Origin: Gnetum montanum
Lineage: Eukaryota; Streptophyta; Gnetopsida; Gnetales; Gnetaceae
Assembly: GCA_015680685.1 (NCBI GenBank)
Contig: MNCI01005503.1
Location: forward strand, 92,685-156,684
DNA length: 64,000 bases
Direction of reading: 5' to 3'
Each line of letters begins with the position of its first letter. The first letter of the stretch is position 1. Made by a program: the position numbers and the translations under genes. The notes beneath the pieces are model-generated. The model saw only the letters and a program-made list of their open reading frames with translations, was not told the origin of the DNA and searched no databases. Shown piece by piece: positions 35,361-47,187 of this stretch.

Positions 35361-37261
35361 TAAATAAAAACTCATCCTTGAGTTCCTTACAAAATATTGG
35401 GATGGTATGGGATTATTGACTCAAATGAAACTAATGGGATGACATGTTAATGGATCATCATTACAAGATAAGAAAAAACTGGTGTTCACGACAACAAGAG
35501 TGAACACCTTATTATATTAACATCAGGCCTTATTTGGTAGTTGAGAAAGAGAGAGAGAGAGAAGTGTTGCTTCTACCAACGCCAAGATTGCGCCTTTCAT
35601 TGTCCATCCATAAGTGTGCCATTGATCTTGCTCCTTACATAGTTGCTTTAGCACTGCTCCATTCCAAATGTTCCCTCTAGATCCAATCCATTGTTGTATA
35701 TCACCATCTGCACACACAATACGGTCTTATATTAGCAAAGGTAAATGAATTTCAATGCAGTTGATACCTTGCTTCAGTCAAAGGTCCATTGGCTGAGTTG
35801 TGGTATGGCTGATATGGATCTAGAGATATAATAGTGGTGACTACTGAAGGTGTAGGGGTTAGGAGAAATTCGAAAAAATTGGACCTCGTACCCCCATGAC
35901 TAATAGTGAACCTCCAGTAGCGAGAGAATGGAGAAAGAATAAAGAACAAGAAAGATGGAGAAAAAGAGACAACTATGACATCGATGAAATGGATGTCAAG
36001 ATGGAAATGAAAAAAATAAAATATATTAAAAAAATTTTAGGGAAAAGAATTTAACTAGTGCACCAAATAGGAATGTCAATGTGTCCTCCCCAAAGCAGGC
36101 TCATGCACTTAATGCCCTAACAAGCCCACATTCAAAGAGTCTATAGGCTCTAGGAATGTCAATTGGAACAAGAGTTAAAGTCTCAACCACAAGAATTTAC
36201 CAAAAAGAAAACAATGCATCAACCAAAATATACACTAATGATACAACCAATAATGAGGTGAACAATGGAGAGAAGGATGGAGAGGAGGGAATGGAATGGA
36301 GTCTCAAGAACAAGGTGGTGTACAACCCCTTGTGTATTTCATGATTAATGTGACTTAGCAAATCCCATTCCAAGTTTGGCCTCAAACACACCACATCCAA
36401 TGACTTCGCATTAATACATTTGGCCAATCCATCCTCTTAAAGTAACAAGAATGCCTTCACCCAAGATTCACTACCATTCCGACGAAATGAAGGAGGAGAG
36501 AATGAGAAGAGAGAAGGGCCTTAGTTAGAGGGAACATTTTTATTTTAGTTCCATAACCAGTGAATGTAGCCCAAATTTTTATTTTTTCTAAGGGGTGTTC
36601 TTTGAATTTTCACTATTTTTTTTTAGTTTTATGTGTTTATACATGAGAACCACACCATGCAAAGAATTTGTTATTTTTATTTGCTTAGCTTCCTGATGAT
36701 TGAGTAACGTTGAAATGGTAAGAAAAATCAAGAAGAAAACATCCAAGTGCCCAAGAGAATGGCCAACACAAATGCATCAAGTTCCCTTGAAGTCACACCC
36801 TTTTCAATCCTTGAGTTCTTTCTTAGTTTGAGAAATGCCCAGTCACCGACTCGTTAATAGTTTGTATTTAGAAAGGGACTGTACATTTTCAAGCCGAGAG
36901 AGACCATAGAATCTTGTGGATGAATGGATGAAGTGAACTCATTACCTGCCATATCAAAAGAAACATACCTTAGTATCAACATCATGACTTAAAGGTAAAA
37001 ACCAAACATTAGCAATCAATTGAAACATAGTTCATACCATCATTAAGAACACTTATTGGGTGAAAAACTTACAAGGTGGATAACACACACACACACACAC
37101 ACAAATGAAAAAGGTATAAACGATGTTGTAAAACAAAAATAAGAAAAGTTAAAGAAATTCATAAAACAAAAATGTGTAAAAAAATGTGTAAAACAAAAAT
37201 TTAAAAATAACCAAGGGCCCCAAANTCATTCCATGCATGTTGGTTTGCTCTTCTAACTAGT
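35361..37261 (-). other. Element C non-coding remnant of middle region and ORF2 start
   Basis: Minus strand. 36060-36160 matches the conserved gag-to-ORF2 region of A, B and D (CCTCCCCAAAGCAGG and the shared block before it). A leader with the purine tract GTCATGGGGGTA follows at about 35889-35900. Then comes a splice-acceptor-like GTGTGTGCAG before ATG at 35707, the position of the ORF2 start in relatives. ORF2 itself is essentially absent. (CA)n lies at 37084-37103 and an N at 37225. Confidence 0.5.
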
Positions 37262-40200
37262 TGTCAATCACGAGGTGTCTTCTTGTTGTGTGGTTGCTAC
37301 ATACAGGCACCTGTGAATGTTATCCTTTGGTGCACACCGGTTATATGTAGGAGATGTTAAATTTTTCATTACCCATGATTCCTGCATGTCATCATCCTCT
37401 GAGTCATTGTATGTGATGCATGAAACTTTCTTCTTCTCGATCTTTCCATAAATATTTACCTTAGAGATTTCCAATGAAAGATCATGAATTCCTAGGTGTG
37501 CATCTACTATACTTAGTCATGCCCTTCCCATTATAATTGGAAAGTCCCCTTCGTTATTGTTAACTTCTATCACTAGGAAATTGACTGGGTATGACCAACC
37601 ACACACAGTGATAACAATGTCCTCCACCAATCCCAAGGGAATGATGATGGACTGGTCAACCAGCTCTAGTTGAATGTTTCTCCTCTTGAGTTGCGGCGGG
37701 TTCCAGGCTTGATACATTTCTTGTGAAATTAAGTTGACTCCAGAACTTGAGTCAATAAGAGACTTATGTGGTTCATTCTCGGTGACTTGGAGGTAGATTA
37801 AGGGACTTTTAGGGTTAGATAGTTTCCTGGGAAGGTGGCCTACCTTGATCTATTCAATTACAGTATGTGTTAACATAACCGTATGTGTTGATCTCTGGTT
37901 TTGGTTTGAAGGGAGCTCTGAAATCTTGTATGTTGGAGGAGTGCACACAGACTGAACCACTTGTAGTTGTGAGAACTTGTCTGGGCTTTTGATTCTGAAG
38001 AAATTTCTTCTCTTTTTTCGATTTTCAGAACCAGCAATGGTTTGAATGTTTACTGCTCTCGTAGAATTACGTTGCTTTGGTTGAGTGGGGAGTTCCCCTT
38101 GCATTGTTGGAGCAGGATGTATGGGAACTAATGGTGTGAGAGAAGCAGATGGATTTGGAGGATGGTATGAATGTGAAGTGTCTCTTGGAGGAGAAGGAGT
38201 CCTTCTAAAGTACTCCCAAACTTGATAGTGACGTTGGGGAGTTGTGTGATCCATGGAGTCACTTAGAGAAATCGGCTGCTGCACATAGTATCCATATGGG
38301 TCTAGTTGCCGATAAGGGTATTGTTGTTTCAGCAATGGCATCCCCCATGACTATGGGTATTGCCACTGCTGGTGTTGCCCGATGGGTTGTGGTGGAGTTT
38401 CACTTGGATAATATGTTCACGATTGGTGACACTACCTTGGGTTACCTTGAGGATAAGGTAACCTTCTAGGTGTCTGGCGTTTGTTAAGTCTCAGGTTGAG
38501 TGAATACACCCCAGAATCTTGTAGATGTGAGATGATTAAACAACATCCTTAGGATGGTCATATTGGTAGATCTCACATCCACCGTCATTGTCTGAATCTA
38601 AATCCACAACCTCATCAAAGAAAGTTATTTTCCCCTTATCCTTGTCATGTGCAGGGCCTGAATCTGTCCACCTTTTCTTGTCATTGACACTACTTCATTC
38701 CTCCTTATAGTCTTCTACAATTTTTAGGATCGTTTCAATTTTACTTTCAAAGGAGCTCCATACTTCATCTACCTTAGCTGATACTTTTGTTGTTAGCCTC
38801 TAAGGTGGCAAGGTTTTCTTATTCACCAACCCTTTGAGTGGTGACTCATCCTCTTCATCACAAAATCTCCATTCCTTATTTTTGAGGGAAGGATCATAAT
38901 TATATTCTTCCTCTCTTTTTCATAGCTCCCCTTCTTCTTTGGCTAGTTGTTCCAACAATCGAAGAATATCAAGGGATCTAAGTTTTGATAGTCTCCCTTA
39001 AGCATAAGTCCCAAGGGTTCTCCTAGTTTCATACCTTAGCTCATCTATGATGTGGTGGAGTTGATCCCGTTGTGCGTAACCATGGCCTGGGCAACGATGT
39101 AGCAATGCATAATACCGGCCCATGGCAGCATCCAAGGGTCCATGATTTCCTTGCTTCCATCCTTGGATATGCTTACGCAAGTTAAACACTCTGGAGTATG
39201 TTCAATACTTATCGTTGAAGAGTTCTAACATCATACTCCACCTCCTAATGGTTTCCAGTTCTATGGACCAGTACCAACTGTCTGCTTCCTTTATGAGTTT
39301 CCTAGGAAAAAACTTTAATTTTTGCCACTTGTTTTCTATGTTTTGCAAGGTGCAAGAATCGTGGAATGCCTGTAAATGATTTTTTGGATCAGCATTGTAT
39401 CCCCCTTCAAATCTTGAAATGTTATTCATGTCTAAGTGCTTGATCCTACTATCTTTTTGATGCCTTGTTGGTATTCTCAATGCCTCCATTATATTTAGCA
39501 TGCTTCAGGTGGCAAGTAGGGGTTCATCATGATCATCTCTTTCATGACATCTATGATGTCTACGTTGTTCCTTACTTTCCCTTCGTCCATGCCCTTGTCC
39601 TCGCTCTCGACTCTCCCATAGAGGTCTCTCATTTTGCCTACCTCTATCCTCATCGTTATGCTCTTGATGATTGCATCCTAATGTGGAAGGAGAGGGTGAA
39701 TGATGAGATGAAGGGGAAGAAGAAGGAGAACCATCACCATGAAAATGTTTCTTGCCTTCTCTTCTGTGGCTGCGGCCCCGATCGTGATGACGATCTAAGT
39801 GCTTGTCTTTGTCATATGTTGTTGTTCCCTCAGTGAACAGCTGGTGTTCACCGGGATCAGAACCAGGGTTATGTATCATGGATCATAGGTTCTGATACCC
39901 CACCTCCTCACTATCATTTGAAGGTGGAACATATTTCGATAGAGAACCCGTTATAAGTGGTTCATCATCTTCCATTTCACTTAGGACGTGTGGGACCCCT
40001 TTGTCCTTCAACAATGTATGATGGCTCTCCTACCTTGAGTCCCTTAAATGTTGTGCTTCTATGGGATGGTAATCCCTTGTGTCAAAACCTACCACAATGT
40101 ATTCCGCATATAGCTATGTCATGCCTATCTCTGCCAAAGCATGGAGAAGCATGTTAGGGACTGCACGATCTAGCGTTAACACTATGTTACCTTGCAGGTC

Positions 40201-40389
40201 TCTCCAGTGCATCTATTCATCCTGATGGAGGATAAAAGTAAAATTGGGTATATACACATCAGGATGAGTATATACCACCCTATATTTTTGAGGAATTGGC
40301 TGATTTTGGTTATGTGTTTTAGATTGCCGATTGTTCTTTGTATGATCCCTAGGTGGTGAACTGCTCTTGTGAGAAGAAGAAGAAGACAT
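37262..40389 (-). pseudogene. Element C gag-protease
   Basis: Probable ATG at 40389 (MSSSSSHKSSSPPRD). An arginine/histidine/serine-rich basic part lies at 39879-39505. The gag core is at 39501-39000: LDMNNISRFEGGYNADPKNH, WQKLKFFPRKLIKEADSWY, LRKHIQGWKQGNHGPLDAA, GRYYALLHRCPGHGY and ELRYETRRTLGTYA. A reduced knuckle-like CEIYQYDHPKD lies near 38550. A proline-rich linker follows (38341-37850), then aspartic protease: SLIDSSSGVNLISQEMY, IPLGLVEDIVI, WSYPVNFLVIEV and FPIIMGRA (37765-37515). The expected catalytic D-S/T-G is D-S-S here, so the G is lost. A few in-frame stops break the frame. Gag packages RNA and protease would process it; RT and integrase are not encoded. Confidence 0.8.
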
Positions 40390-40429
40390 GATTTCTTATT
40401 CGGTATGCTATTTAATTGTTATAAATTTT

Positions 40430-40980
40430 TTTGTTTGATTAACCCTAAGGTTCATTTAAGCTCCCAACGATGTTCGTTCCCACTTACCATTCACACCCTG
40501 AACCAATGCAACCTTGGTTACCAAACACTAATCGTTGTTGGGATCACCAAGCATAACGCATGTGCTTGAAGCTGTCGTACTGATGTACTTAACTAGGAGA
40601 GAAGGGTTGAGAGAGATTTAATGACTAATAAATCATTTAAATGGTAAAAAATAAATAAAATCCTATTTAGCCTATTCCATGCACTACAAGGTTTATCCAA
40701 GAATTTCATCTTTATTTTCATACACAAACATGTGTTCAGGTATAATATTTTCTCAAATAAAGATCTATTCACTTTGGAGCTCCTACTGCGGGCACATGGA
40801 AAATATTCTATCTCTGGAGAGGTAAAATTGCCAGAGTTTCCCTAAGGGTCTAGATCTAGATGAGAAAACAAGGGAGAGCCACCTCTTATTTGTAGACTTG
40901 GTAGCAGACCGCGATACCACGTAAGCGATATTGCAGGGGACATCGCGATATCGTGGCCCATGCGATATCGCATCCCATCA
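40430..40980 (-). repeat. Element C 5' LTR, truncated
   Basis: Matches 34565-35348 from about 34850 onward only. The inner third (R/U5 side) and the primer site are missing, and gag-side sequence begins directly at the break. Four GATATC-type units lie between 40911 and 40970. Confidence 0.75.
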
Positions 40981-42115
40981 ATAATGGTACTTAATTTAAT
41001 GGAGAAAGAAATGTGTGGAATGTAGCAAGACTAGATGGAATCCATGAGTTAATTTATATGGTAGCTAAATAAGTGGGGTAGCAAAACTTACTTAATACTT
41101 CCTTAATTCTTCTTAAGAAAAGAAAATATTGAAATGAACATGATGAGGCTAACTTTGATTTTATGATTATATCAACTATTACTTCTAACCATGATGTTGT
41201 ATACATAGAACTTCCAATAGGTGTGCTAGTCTTGAAGGAGTAATTTTCCAAAGTGTTCAAGAGAGAATTGGAGGGATTATTACTAATGAGGCATGGTAAG
41301 AACCAAATTTAGTTCATCCTAGGTGGTATCATTTCAAATAAAAGGCATATTAGATGGCACCAAATCAGTAGGTTGAATTGTAAAGGCAAGTAGAGGAATT
41401 AATTGTGAATGGATTTGAGAGGAAGTCAACCTCTCCTTGTGTAGTTCTAGCAATGCTTGTGTGAAAAAAGGGCAATGATGAATGAATAATGTCCATTGAT
41501 TCTAGGGCCATGAATAGGATAACAATGAGGTACATATTTCCTATTGCAAGGATGTATGACATCCTGTATGTCCTTACCAATGTAGAAATTTTTATCAAAA
41601 TTAATATAAAGAGTGGATACCATCAAATTCAAATTATACCTAGTGATGAGTGGAAGATTGCTTTCAAGATACTAGATAGATTGTTTGAGTGATTAGTGAT
41701 GTCATTTGGGCTTAAAATTACCCCTTCTACATTCATGAGGTTGATGCATAGTATTTTCAAGGATTTGAGTGGTAAGTGTTGTATTATTTTCTTTGATAAT
41801 ATTTTGGTGTACAACTATAATGAGGATGAACACTTGGATCACTTGAGAAGAGTGTGACTTAATTTGGAGAATGTACATTTGATGATCAATGTGTAGAAGA
41901 GTCACTTATTCAAGAGAGAGATTACATATTTGAACATGTGATTTCTAAAAATTAAATATAGATGGAAGTTATCAAGATATAGGCTATGAGAGATTGGCCA
42001 ACTCCTAGAAATGTTGGGGAGGTAAGATCATTGCTTAGTTTAGTGGGATTTTACAAAAGGTTCATAAAATATTTTAGTGGTATTTCATAGCCTATGTTTA
42101 CTTTACTTTGAATGG
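40981..42115 (+). pseudogene. Element H reverse transcriptase and RNase H start, 3' half
   Basis: This continues the H frame after element C. RT blocks: MSIDSRAMNRITMRYIFPIA (41489-41548), INIKSGYHQIQIIPSDEWKI (about 41600-41660), LVMSFGLKITPSTFMRLMH (41694-41750) and FFDNILVY (about 41790-41815). The polymerase motif is F-F-D-N where active RT has Y-x-D-D, so the second catalytic Asp is lost. A connection/RNase H start follows (RDWPTPRNVGEVRSLLSLVGFYKRFIKYF in pieces, 41985-42075). Stops and shifts occur throughout. Similarity ends near 42115; integrase and the 3' LTR are absent. The order is that of a Ty3/gypsy chromovirus-like element. Confidence 0.8.
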
Positions 42116-42819
42116 AGCACCTATGAGCACAAAGATGTGTGACCTAACTAACTAGCTAATGGACCATGCTAATCTTAGGAGTAAATATTGTATATATATA
42201 TATAGGTTCTAATACCTTTAATTAAATAACTATATGTAAACCAAAAACTAGATAATATTCATAGAACTTTACAATTATTGGAATTGAACTAATAACTTAA
42301 TATTGGGAAGGTGTTGGAACCCTAAAATATTTCTAATACAAGTATACTCTAAGATATATAGTCCTTAATGGATCCAACTTGAAACAAATTTTTTTGCTAT
42401 TTGTCTCCTTTGATGTAGCAACAAGAAGAGAATTNTTTTTTTTGCTATTTGTCTCCTTTGATGTAGCAACAAGAAGAGAATTATGAAGTCCACCCCTGAT
42501 TTGGAAAATGATATGGGCCACACCATAATTTTGATTCAGAGAAAGATAATCTAAAACAGAAAAAACTATGATGTAGATGATTTCATATTTTCCAAGTGTG
42601 TGTGGATGATAGGTGTCGATGTGGGCATTCATGGCCATAGTTATTACTAGAGCACGAAAATCAATGTGAGACGTGGTTGCAACTGCAATTTGAAATGTGG
42701 GCATTCATGGTTGATAAATAGACAATGAAGAAAAACCATGATCATGAGCTTGGCTAGATCCATGCCCAAGTAGGTTCTAAGCTATCCTCCCAAAGCTAGA
42801 AAATTGCAGGAGGGCTTCT
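42116..42819. other. Unassigned sequence with an assembly duplication
   Basis: No gene is recognised. A TGTTGGAACCC sequence at about 42311 could be an LTR edge. A 46-47 bp segment is duplicated on both sides of a single N at 42435, so the 123-codon minus-strand frame across it is not trustworthy. Confidence 0.5.
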
Positions 42820-42824
42820 ATAGC
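42820..42824. repeat. Target site duplication of element A, left copy (ATAGC)
   Basis: Pairs with ATATC at 51417-51421; four of five bases match. Confidence 0.6.
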
Positions 42825-43688
42825 TAATGAGTCATCATTTGGAATGACCGCGATATCATGTATGTGATATCACAGTCGCGATATTGCATCCACAATATCG
42901 TAGCCCAACCCACAATATCGCATGTATCGCATACGCGATATCGTGGGCTATCTCCTCATCTATAAATAAGAGATAGAAAAATGATTCAGAAGTAGATAAT
43001 TAGAAGTTAGTTTTTAGTTTAAGTTTTTTCATTTCTTTCTCTCCATTTTCCTCTCCGTGTATGCTTGCAGTGTGGTGATTGTAATTATACAGAACCTTTA
43101 TTCAACTGTGACATACTTGGACACACACATGACCAGCAATAAAGATTGAGATTACTTCATCATTGTAGCATTCACTTAGTTTAATCATTTAATTAATTGT
43201 TATTTGTTACTTTCCTAGTTAATCTCTCTCACCCTTATCTCAAGTTAAAATGCAAAATGAGTACGACTTGATTACGAGAACTTAAGTGTGACTACTTGGT
43301 AACCCAGTAGCAAACCTAGGATTTGTGGTTAGTAATCCCATTGGTAGCCATGCACGAAGTCCAAGGTGTGTACAGATAATCAAGGAATGGATGCTCATTA
43401 CACTTAGGCTAGTTTAGAATTTCTCTTATCTTTTCTCTCTTAGCTTAGATAATATTACTTTTCATTGGTTTCAAGAGTAACATTAGATTAGAAACCCATC
43501 ATACACCTCACTCTGGACTAAACCATACGTGGCAAAGCTAATACTAGTCTAGGTGGGAAGACAGCGAACTGTGATCTAAGGCTAACTATCTAGGTGCTAC
43601 AACTAGTCCATCTATGGAGTTCGACCAGATCACATGTGTAACGCTCATATTCGTATGGTTGAGTGTAGGGGTATCTTTCCACTCATCA
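42825..43688 (+). repeat. Element A 5' LTR
   Basis: TAATGAGTCATCATTTGG (second base mutated from TG) to CACTCATCA. GATATC or near-palindromes lie at 42852, 42866, 42879, 42894, 42914 and 42937, then the TATA box CTATAAATAAG at 42960-42970. It is longer than the 3' LTR because it has about six palindrome units against two. Confidence 0.88.
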
Positions 43689-43689
43689 T

Positions 43690-43707
43690 TGGCACCATTG
43701 CTGGGGA
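43690..43707 (+). promoter_or_regulatory. Element A primer binding site (tRNA-Asp type)
   Basis: TGGCACCATTGCTGGGGA. It differs from TGGCGCCGTTGCCGGGGA at three positions, each a CpG transition. Confidence 0.85.
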
Positions 43708-43829
43708 TGGTGCTAGTTATCTAGATTAGTTATATCATACAAGGTCACTGTAAAGGACTTAACGATATATCTTTTAAGAAGAAATAATTATTAAAAGTCA
43801 CATGTAATTTCACACACAACTTCACAACC

Positions 43830-45812
43830 AAGCCTCTCCTACAAGACTATAATAATTCCACACCTAGTGAGGAGGTTCATTGGAGAACCAACAAATTCTA
43901 TGACAATGAAGATTGGAGTACACAACCTAAAGTGGGGGTTTCTTATAAACATGAATAGAAACAACGTCATCACAATGCATGAAAGCATAACTTACCTGAT
44001 GATGATGAACCCCTACTGGCCACTACAAGCTTAATGCAAATACAAGAGGCTATTTGAATCTCACGTAGGCATCATAAAGATAGTCGTCTACCCAGGCTCA
44101 ATTTAAACAAGTTTCCTAATTTTTTAGGAGGCTACGACTTAGATCTATATCAACATTTACAAGCCTTCTACAATTCTTGCACATGGAATAACATTGATAA
44201 TAGGTGGCAAAAACTTAAGCTCTTTACTATAACACTTGTTGGCCAAGAAAAAGTATGGTATAGATCATTAAAACCAAATTCAATACAACATTGGTCAACA
44301 ATGGTAGAAGTCTTTAACAAAAAATATCAAACCTATACAAGAGTGTCAGCCTTGAGGAAACAAATACAAGAGTGGAAACAAGCAAAACATGAACCCTTGG
44401 ACATGGCCTTAGAAAGATATTACGCACTATTAAACAACTATCTAGGCCATGGGTTTTCTGAGGAAAGGCTAATGTACCATATTATTGATGGGCTTTGTGA
44501 TGCAACAAGAGAAACCCTAGGGATGTATGCCCAAGGTCAACTATATGAACTATGAACCCATCAAGTCCAAGAGCTTATTAAGTAGGTAGCAAAAGAAGAA
44601 GGATAATTGGCTAGATGGGAGAGTGTTGAAAAACATCAACGGGACCAAAATCTCAACTTAACAAAGGTCCATGATCGTAAAAAGTATAAATCAACCTATC
44701 ACAAGGAGAAATAATCATCTTTGCCAATACAACAATCATTAGAATAAGTTAAGGAAAAGATCAATAAGATTTTGGAATGGAGGTATCAAAAGTGTGGAGA
44801 ATTTATCAACATTATTGGAGATAGAGTTTTGACAATCCAAGAAGCAGGACAAAACAGTAGACAATTAGAAAGAAGGGATAAGGAAAATAAGAGCTCAACT
44901 GCCAATCATACGTATGAATGTAACATATGCCTATATGATCACCCCAAGGGCCAATGCCCAATCTTGTCACATTTACATGATCATTGAAGAAATACGCTAC
45001 ATCCAGAGTTCATGTAGAGATATTGTGTTCAATCACAGTGGCACCAATCCTAGTCATGGAGGAGACCACCCCTAAACTGGAGATACCCTTCATATCATTT
45101 GAACTCAAATTCTTATCTTGTTCAACATCCTATTTTCCCAACTAGGCCAACATACTCTATCTCACCATAGTACCATTCTCCTCAATACTATCAACCCATG
45201 CCCCCAACCCAACTACCACCTTGTGTATCCTACACTTCTCCCAACTTTTAACATTCTGACCCTTTTCCTTCTTATACATCACCACCAACTATTCCTAAGG
45301 TGTCTGCACCACCGCAACAACCCATGAACATCACTTGTGCTGCTACTACCAACAGCAGTGAGAGGCCTCCTCAACATCCAAAGCATCCCTTGTTTAAACA
45401 TGACTGTAAGAAGGGACAACATAATTCCAAGGCCACTACATCTTCCAACTCAGCACAAGTCCCACACTGTGGTTCACCCTTATCTTTGAATCCCATGCCT
45501 CATGTTACTTCATCAAGACCACCAACTCACACTCCAACAACAATACGGCCCAATGAACACAACCATGGAAGGCATCATGCCAATCCTTGCATACCATCTA
45601 ATAGTGCAAAATATCATAGTGGGTCAACTCATTATCCAGGAACTACATCGTATAAATTGCCCCACTATGCTTATTATAATCAAGTGTGTGAACCACGATG
45701 GGGTAAATATGACCTAGTCCAAATATTTCCAACATGCAAGGATCCTCATTTTCCATTTATTAATCCTTTCCATCCTCAATTGATTAGTTATGGGGGATAT
45801 CCCCCATTCTAA
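43830..45812 (+). pseudogene. Element A gag, start codon lost
   Basis: The codon aligned with the element B gag ATG is AAG at 43830-43832 (AAGCCTCTCC against ATGCCTCTCC). Then come EEVHWRTNK, NEDWSTQPKVGVSYKH and the gag core: WQKLKLF, MVEVFNKKYQTYTRVSALRK, LDMALERYYALLNN and GLCDATRETLGMYAQGQLYE (44200-44550). The variant zinc knuckle CNICLYDHPKGQC lies near 44920-44960. A proline/histidine-rich C-terminus (45300-45812) ends YGGYPPF before TAA. Stops occur after each block. Gag RNA packaging is the family role; this copy would need gag from elsewhere. Confidence 0.8.
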
Positions 45813-47150
45813 TAACCAGCTGGATTAATAACCATTTTTTATTTTCTTTAATTTTACAACTTTTTGTTTTCCATTTTTTCATATTTCAACTTCTTGTTTT
45901 ATCTTTTTGTCTTTTTACATTTTTTGTAAGTAATCTTGGCTATAAATAAAACACTCATGTGGATCGTTGGTTGAGGTGTATTCTATGTTGTCAAGTCTCG
46001 AGTGATCAATTATGTGGACAGTGAGTCAACTGCACCCACTCATCCATTCTACAAATAAAAGGTTTTGTTCAAGGGTACAGTGATATTCTTGACATTCTTA
46101 AAACTTAAAATTAATTTTGTGTTCATTGTACCCAGAATGAAGAAGGATGGACCAAGAGGGAATGATTAGGGTGTGACATTAAGGGGACTTGCGTATTCTC
46201 TTTGGTGACATCTGTGGAAGTTATCATGCAATGTGGTTATACTAAGATCCTTGTATATCTAATGAAAAATAGGAGTAAGAGTAAACAAAAGGGCACTCAA
46301 AAATCCAATGCTATTCTAGAGGGTCCCACTAGAAAGATATGCACCCATACCTAAAGGTTGGTGGCTTCTTTGGATTTAGTATTCAAAAAAAAAGAAATAA
46401 GGAAAAAAACAAAAAGAAAAAGGAAGTGCCACAAAATAAAAATGATTCCTCCCTTGAATAAAACACCAAGTGATCATACACCTTATTGTTATGGTACTCT
46501 CATAGTTGTCCATCATGGAATGAAATAATGTGGTGTCACTGATCAGAGGAATGGACTTGGTCCTAATCTTGGACTGATGGGTTAATGACACCTTAATCAT
46601 GCTTTTCACACAGGATTCACTATGCCATGGGTCAGTTACCTCATGTCCCAATCACTACAATCCCTTCTATATCCCATCTCATCAGCTTATGTCATGTGTA
46701 ACATAGAATTCTTACGTCATTTCGGTGATAATTACATGTGTGTTTTATGGAATTGGTGTAGATTACGTTTAACCCTTCTAGTGCCCATGGACACTTTAAG
46801 TGTGGTTACACAAGGGCATTAGGGAGGATCCACTTGTGTAATCTTTTGTAATCTTCACTTATGACATAGCTCACACACACCATTTCTTACCCTCAGCATA
46901 ATTTTTCATAACGTTCTTTCCCTACTATTATCCCTCTGAATTTCAATGTTCTTATGTACCATTACATAGCCTTTTTTTCCCATCTGAGGTTTTATTGATA
47001 AAATCCACACCATCATAATTAATTGTGCCTTTTAAATTAATGGAATTACCCTAGCAACCTTTAACATGTGCCACATGTCCTTGCTTTCATATTTTATTTT
47101 CCAAAAAACCCTAAAAATTTAATTTTTCCCTTGAGCCTAAAACATCAATA
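45813..47150 (+). other. Element A conserved non-coding region between gag and ORF2
   Basis: No frame of note. It aligns with B (23.7-25.0 kb, minus) over nearly its whole length and with D and C in blocks. A hairpin-capable ACACTTTAAGTGT lies near 46790-46803, inside CATGGACACTTTAAGTGTGG. CTATAAATAAAAC near 45940-45953 is TATA-like. Confidence 0.65.
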
Positions 47151-47156
47151 CGTCAT

Positions 47157-47187
47157 GATATCACATCCCTCCAACCCTATAAATAGG
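47157..47187 (+). promoter_or_regulatory. Internal promoter module upstream of element A ORF2
   Basis: GATATC at 47157-47162 is followed 14 bp later by CTATAAATAGG (47177-47187). The same two elements in the same order make up the LTR promoter and the corresponding site in B. It precedes a leader and a candidate intron before ORF2. Confidence 0.6.

Larger units (their letters stand above)
34565..40980 (-). mobile_element. Element C: gag-protease member of the family, 5' LTR truncated
   Basis: A 6.4-kb insertion into element H with perfect TSD ATAAT. The 3' LTR is complete (34565-35348). The 5' LTR keeps only its outer part (from about 40430), so primer site, LTR inner end and first internal bases are deleted. 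Unlike A, B and D it encodes an aspartic protease after gag, but it lacks RT, RNase H and integrase, and most of ORF2 is gone. Gag frames are fairly long, so decay is moderate. Confidence 0.85.

Noticed and set aside
39465-39836. 123-codon open frame on the plus strand
   Set aside because: It is antisense to the well-supported gag of element C, with no domain of its own.
42333-42704. 123-codon minus-strand frame with an internal repeat
   Set aside because: The repeat comes from the duplicated segment around the N at 42435, so the frame is an assembly product.
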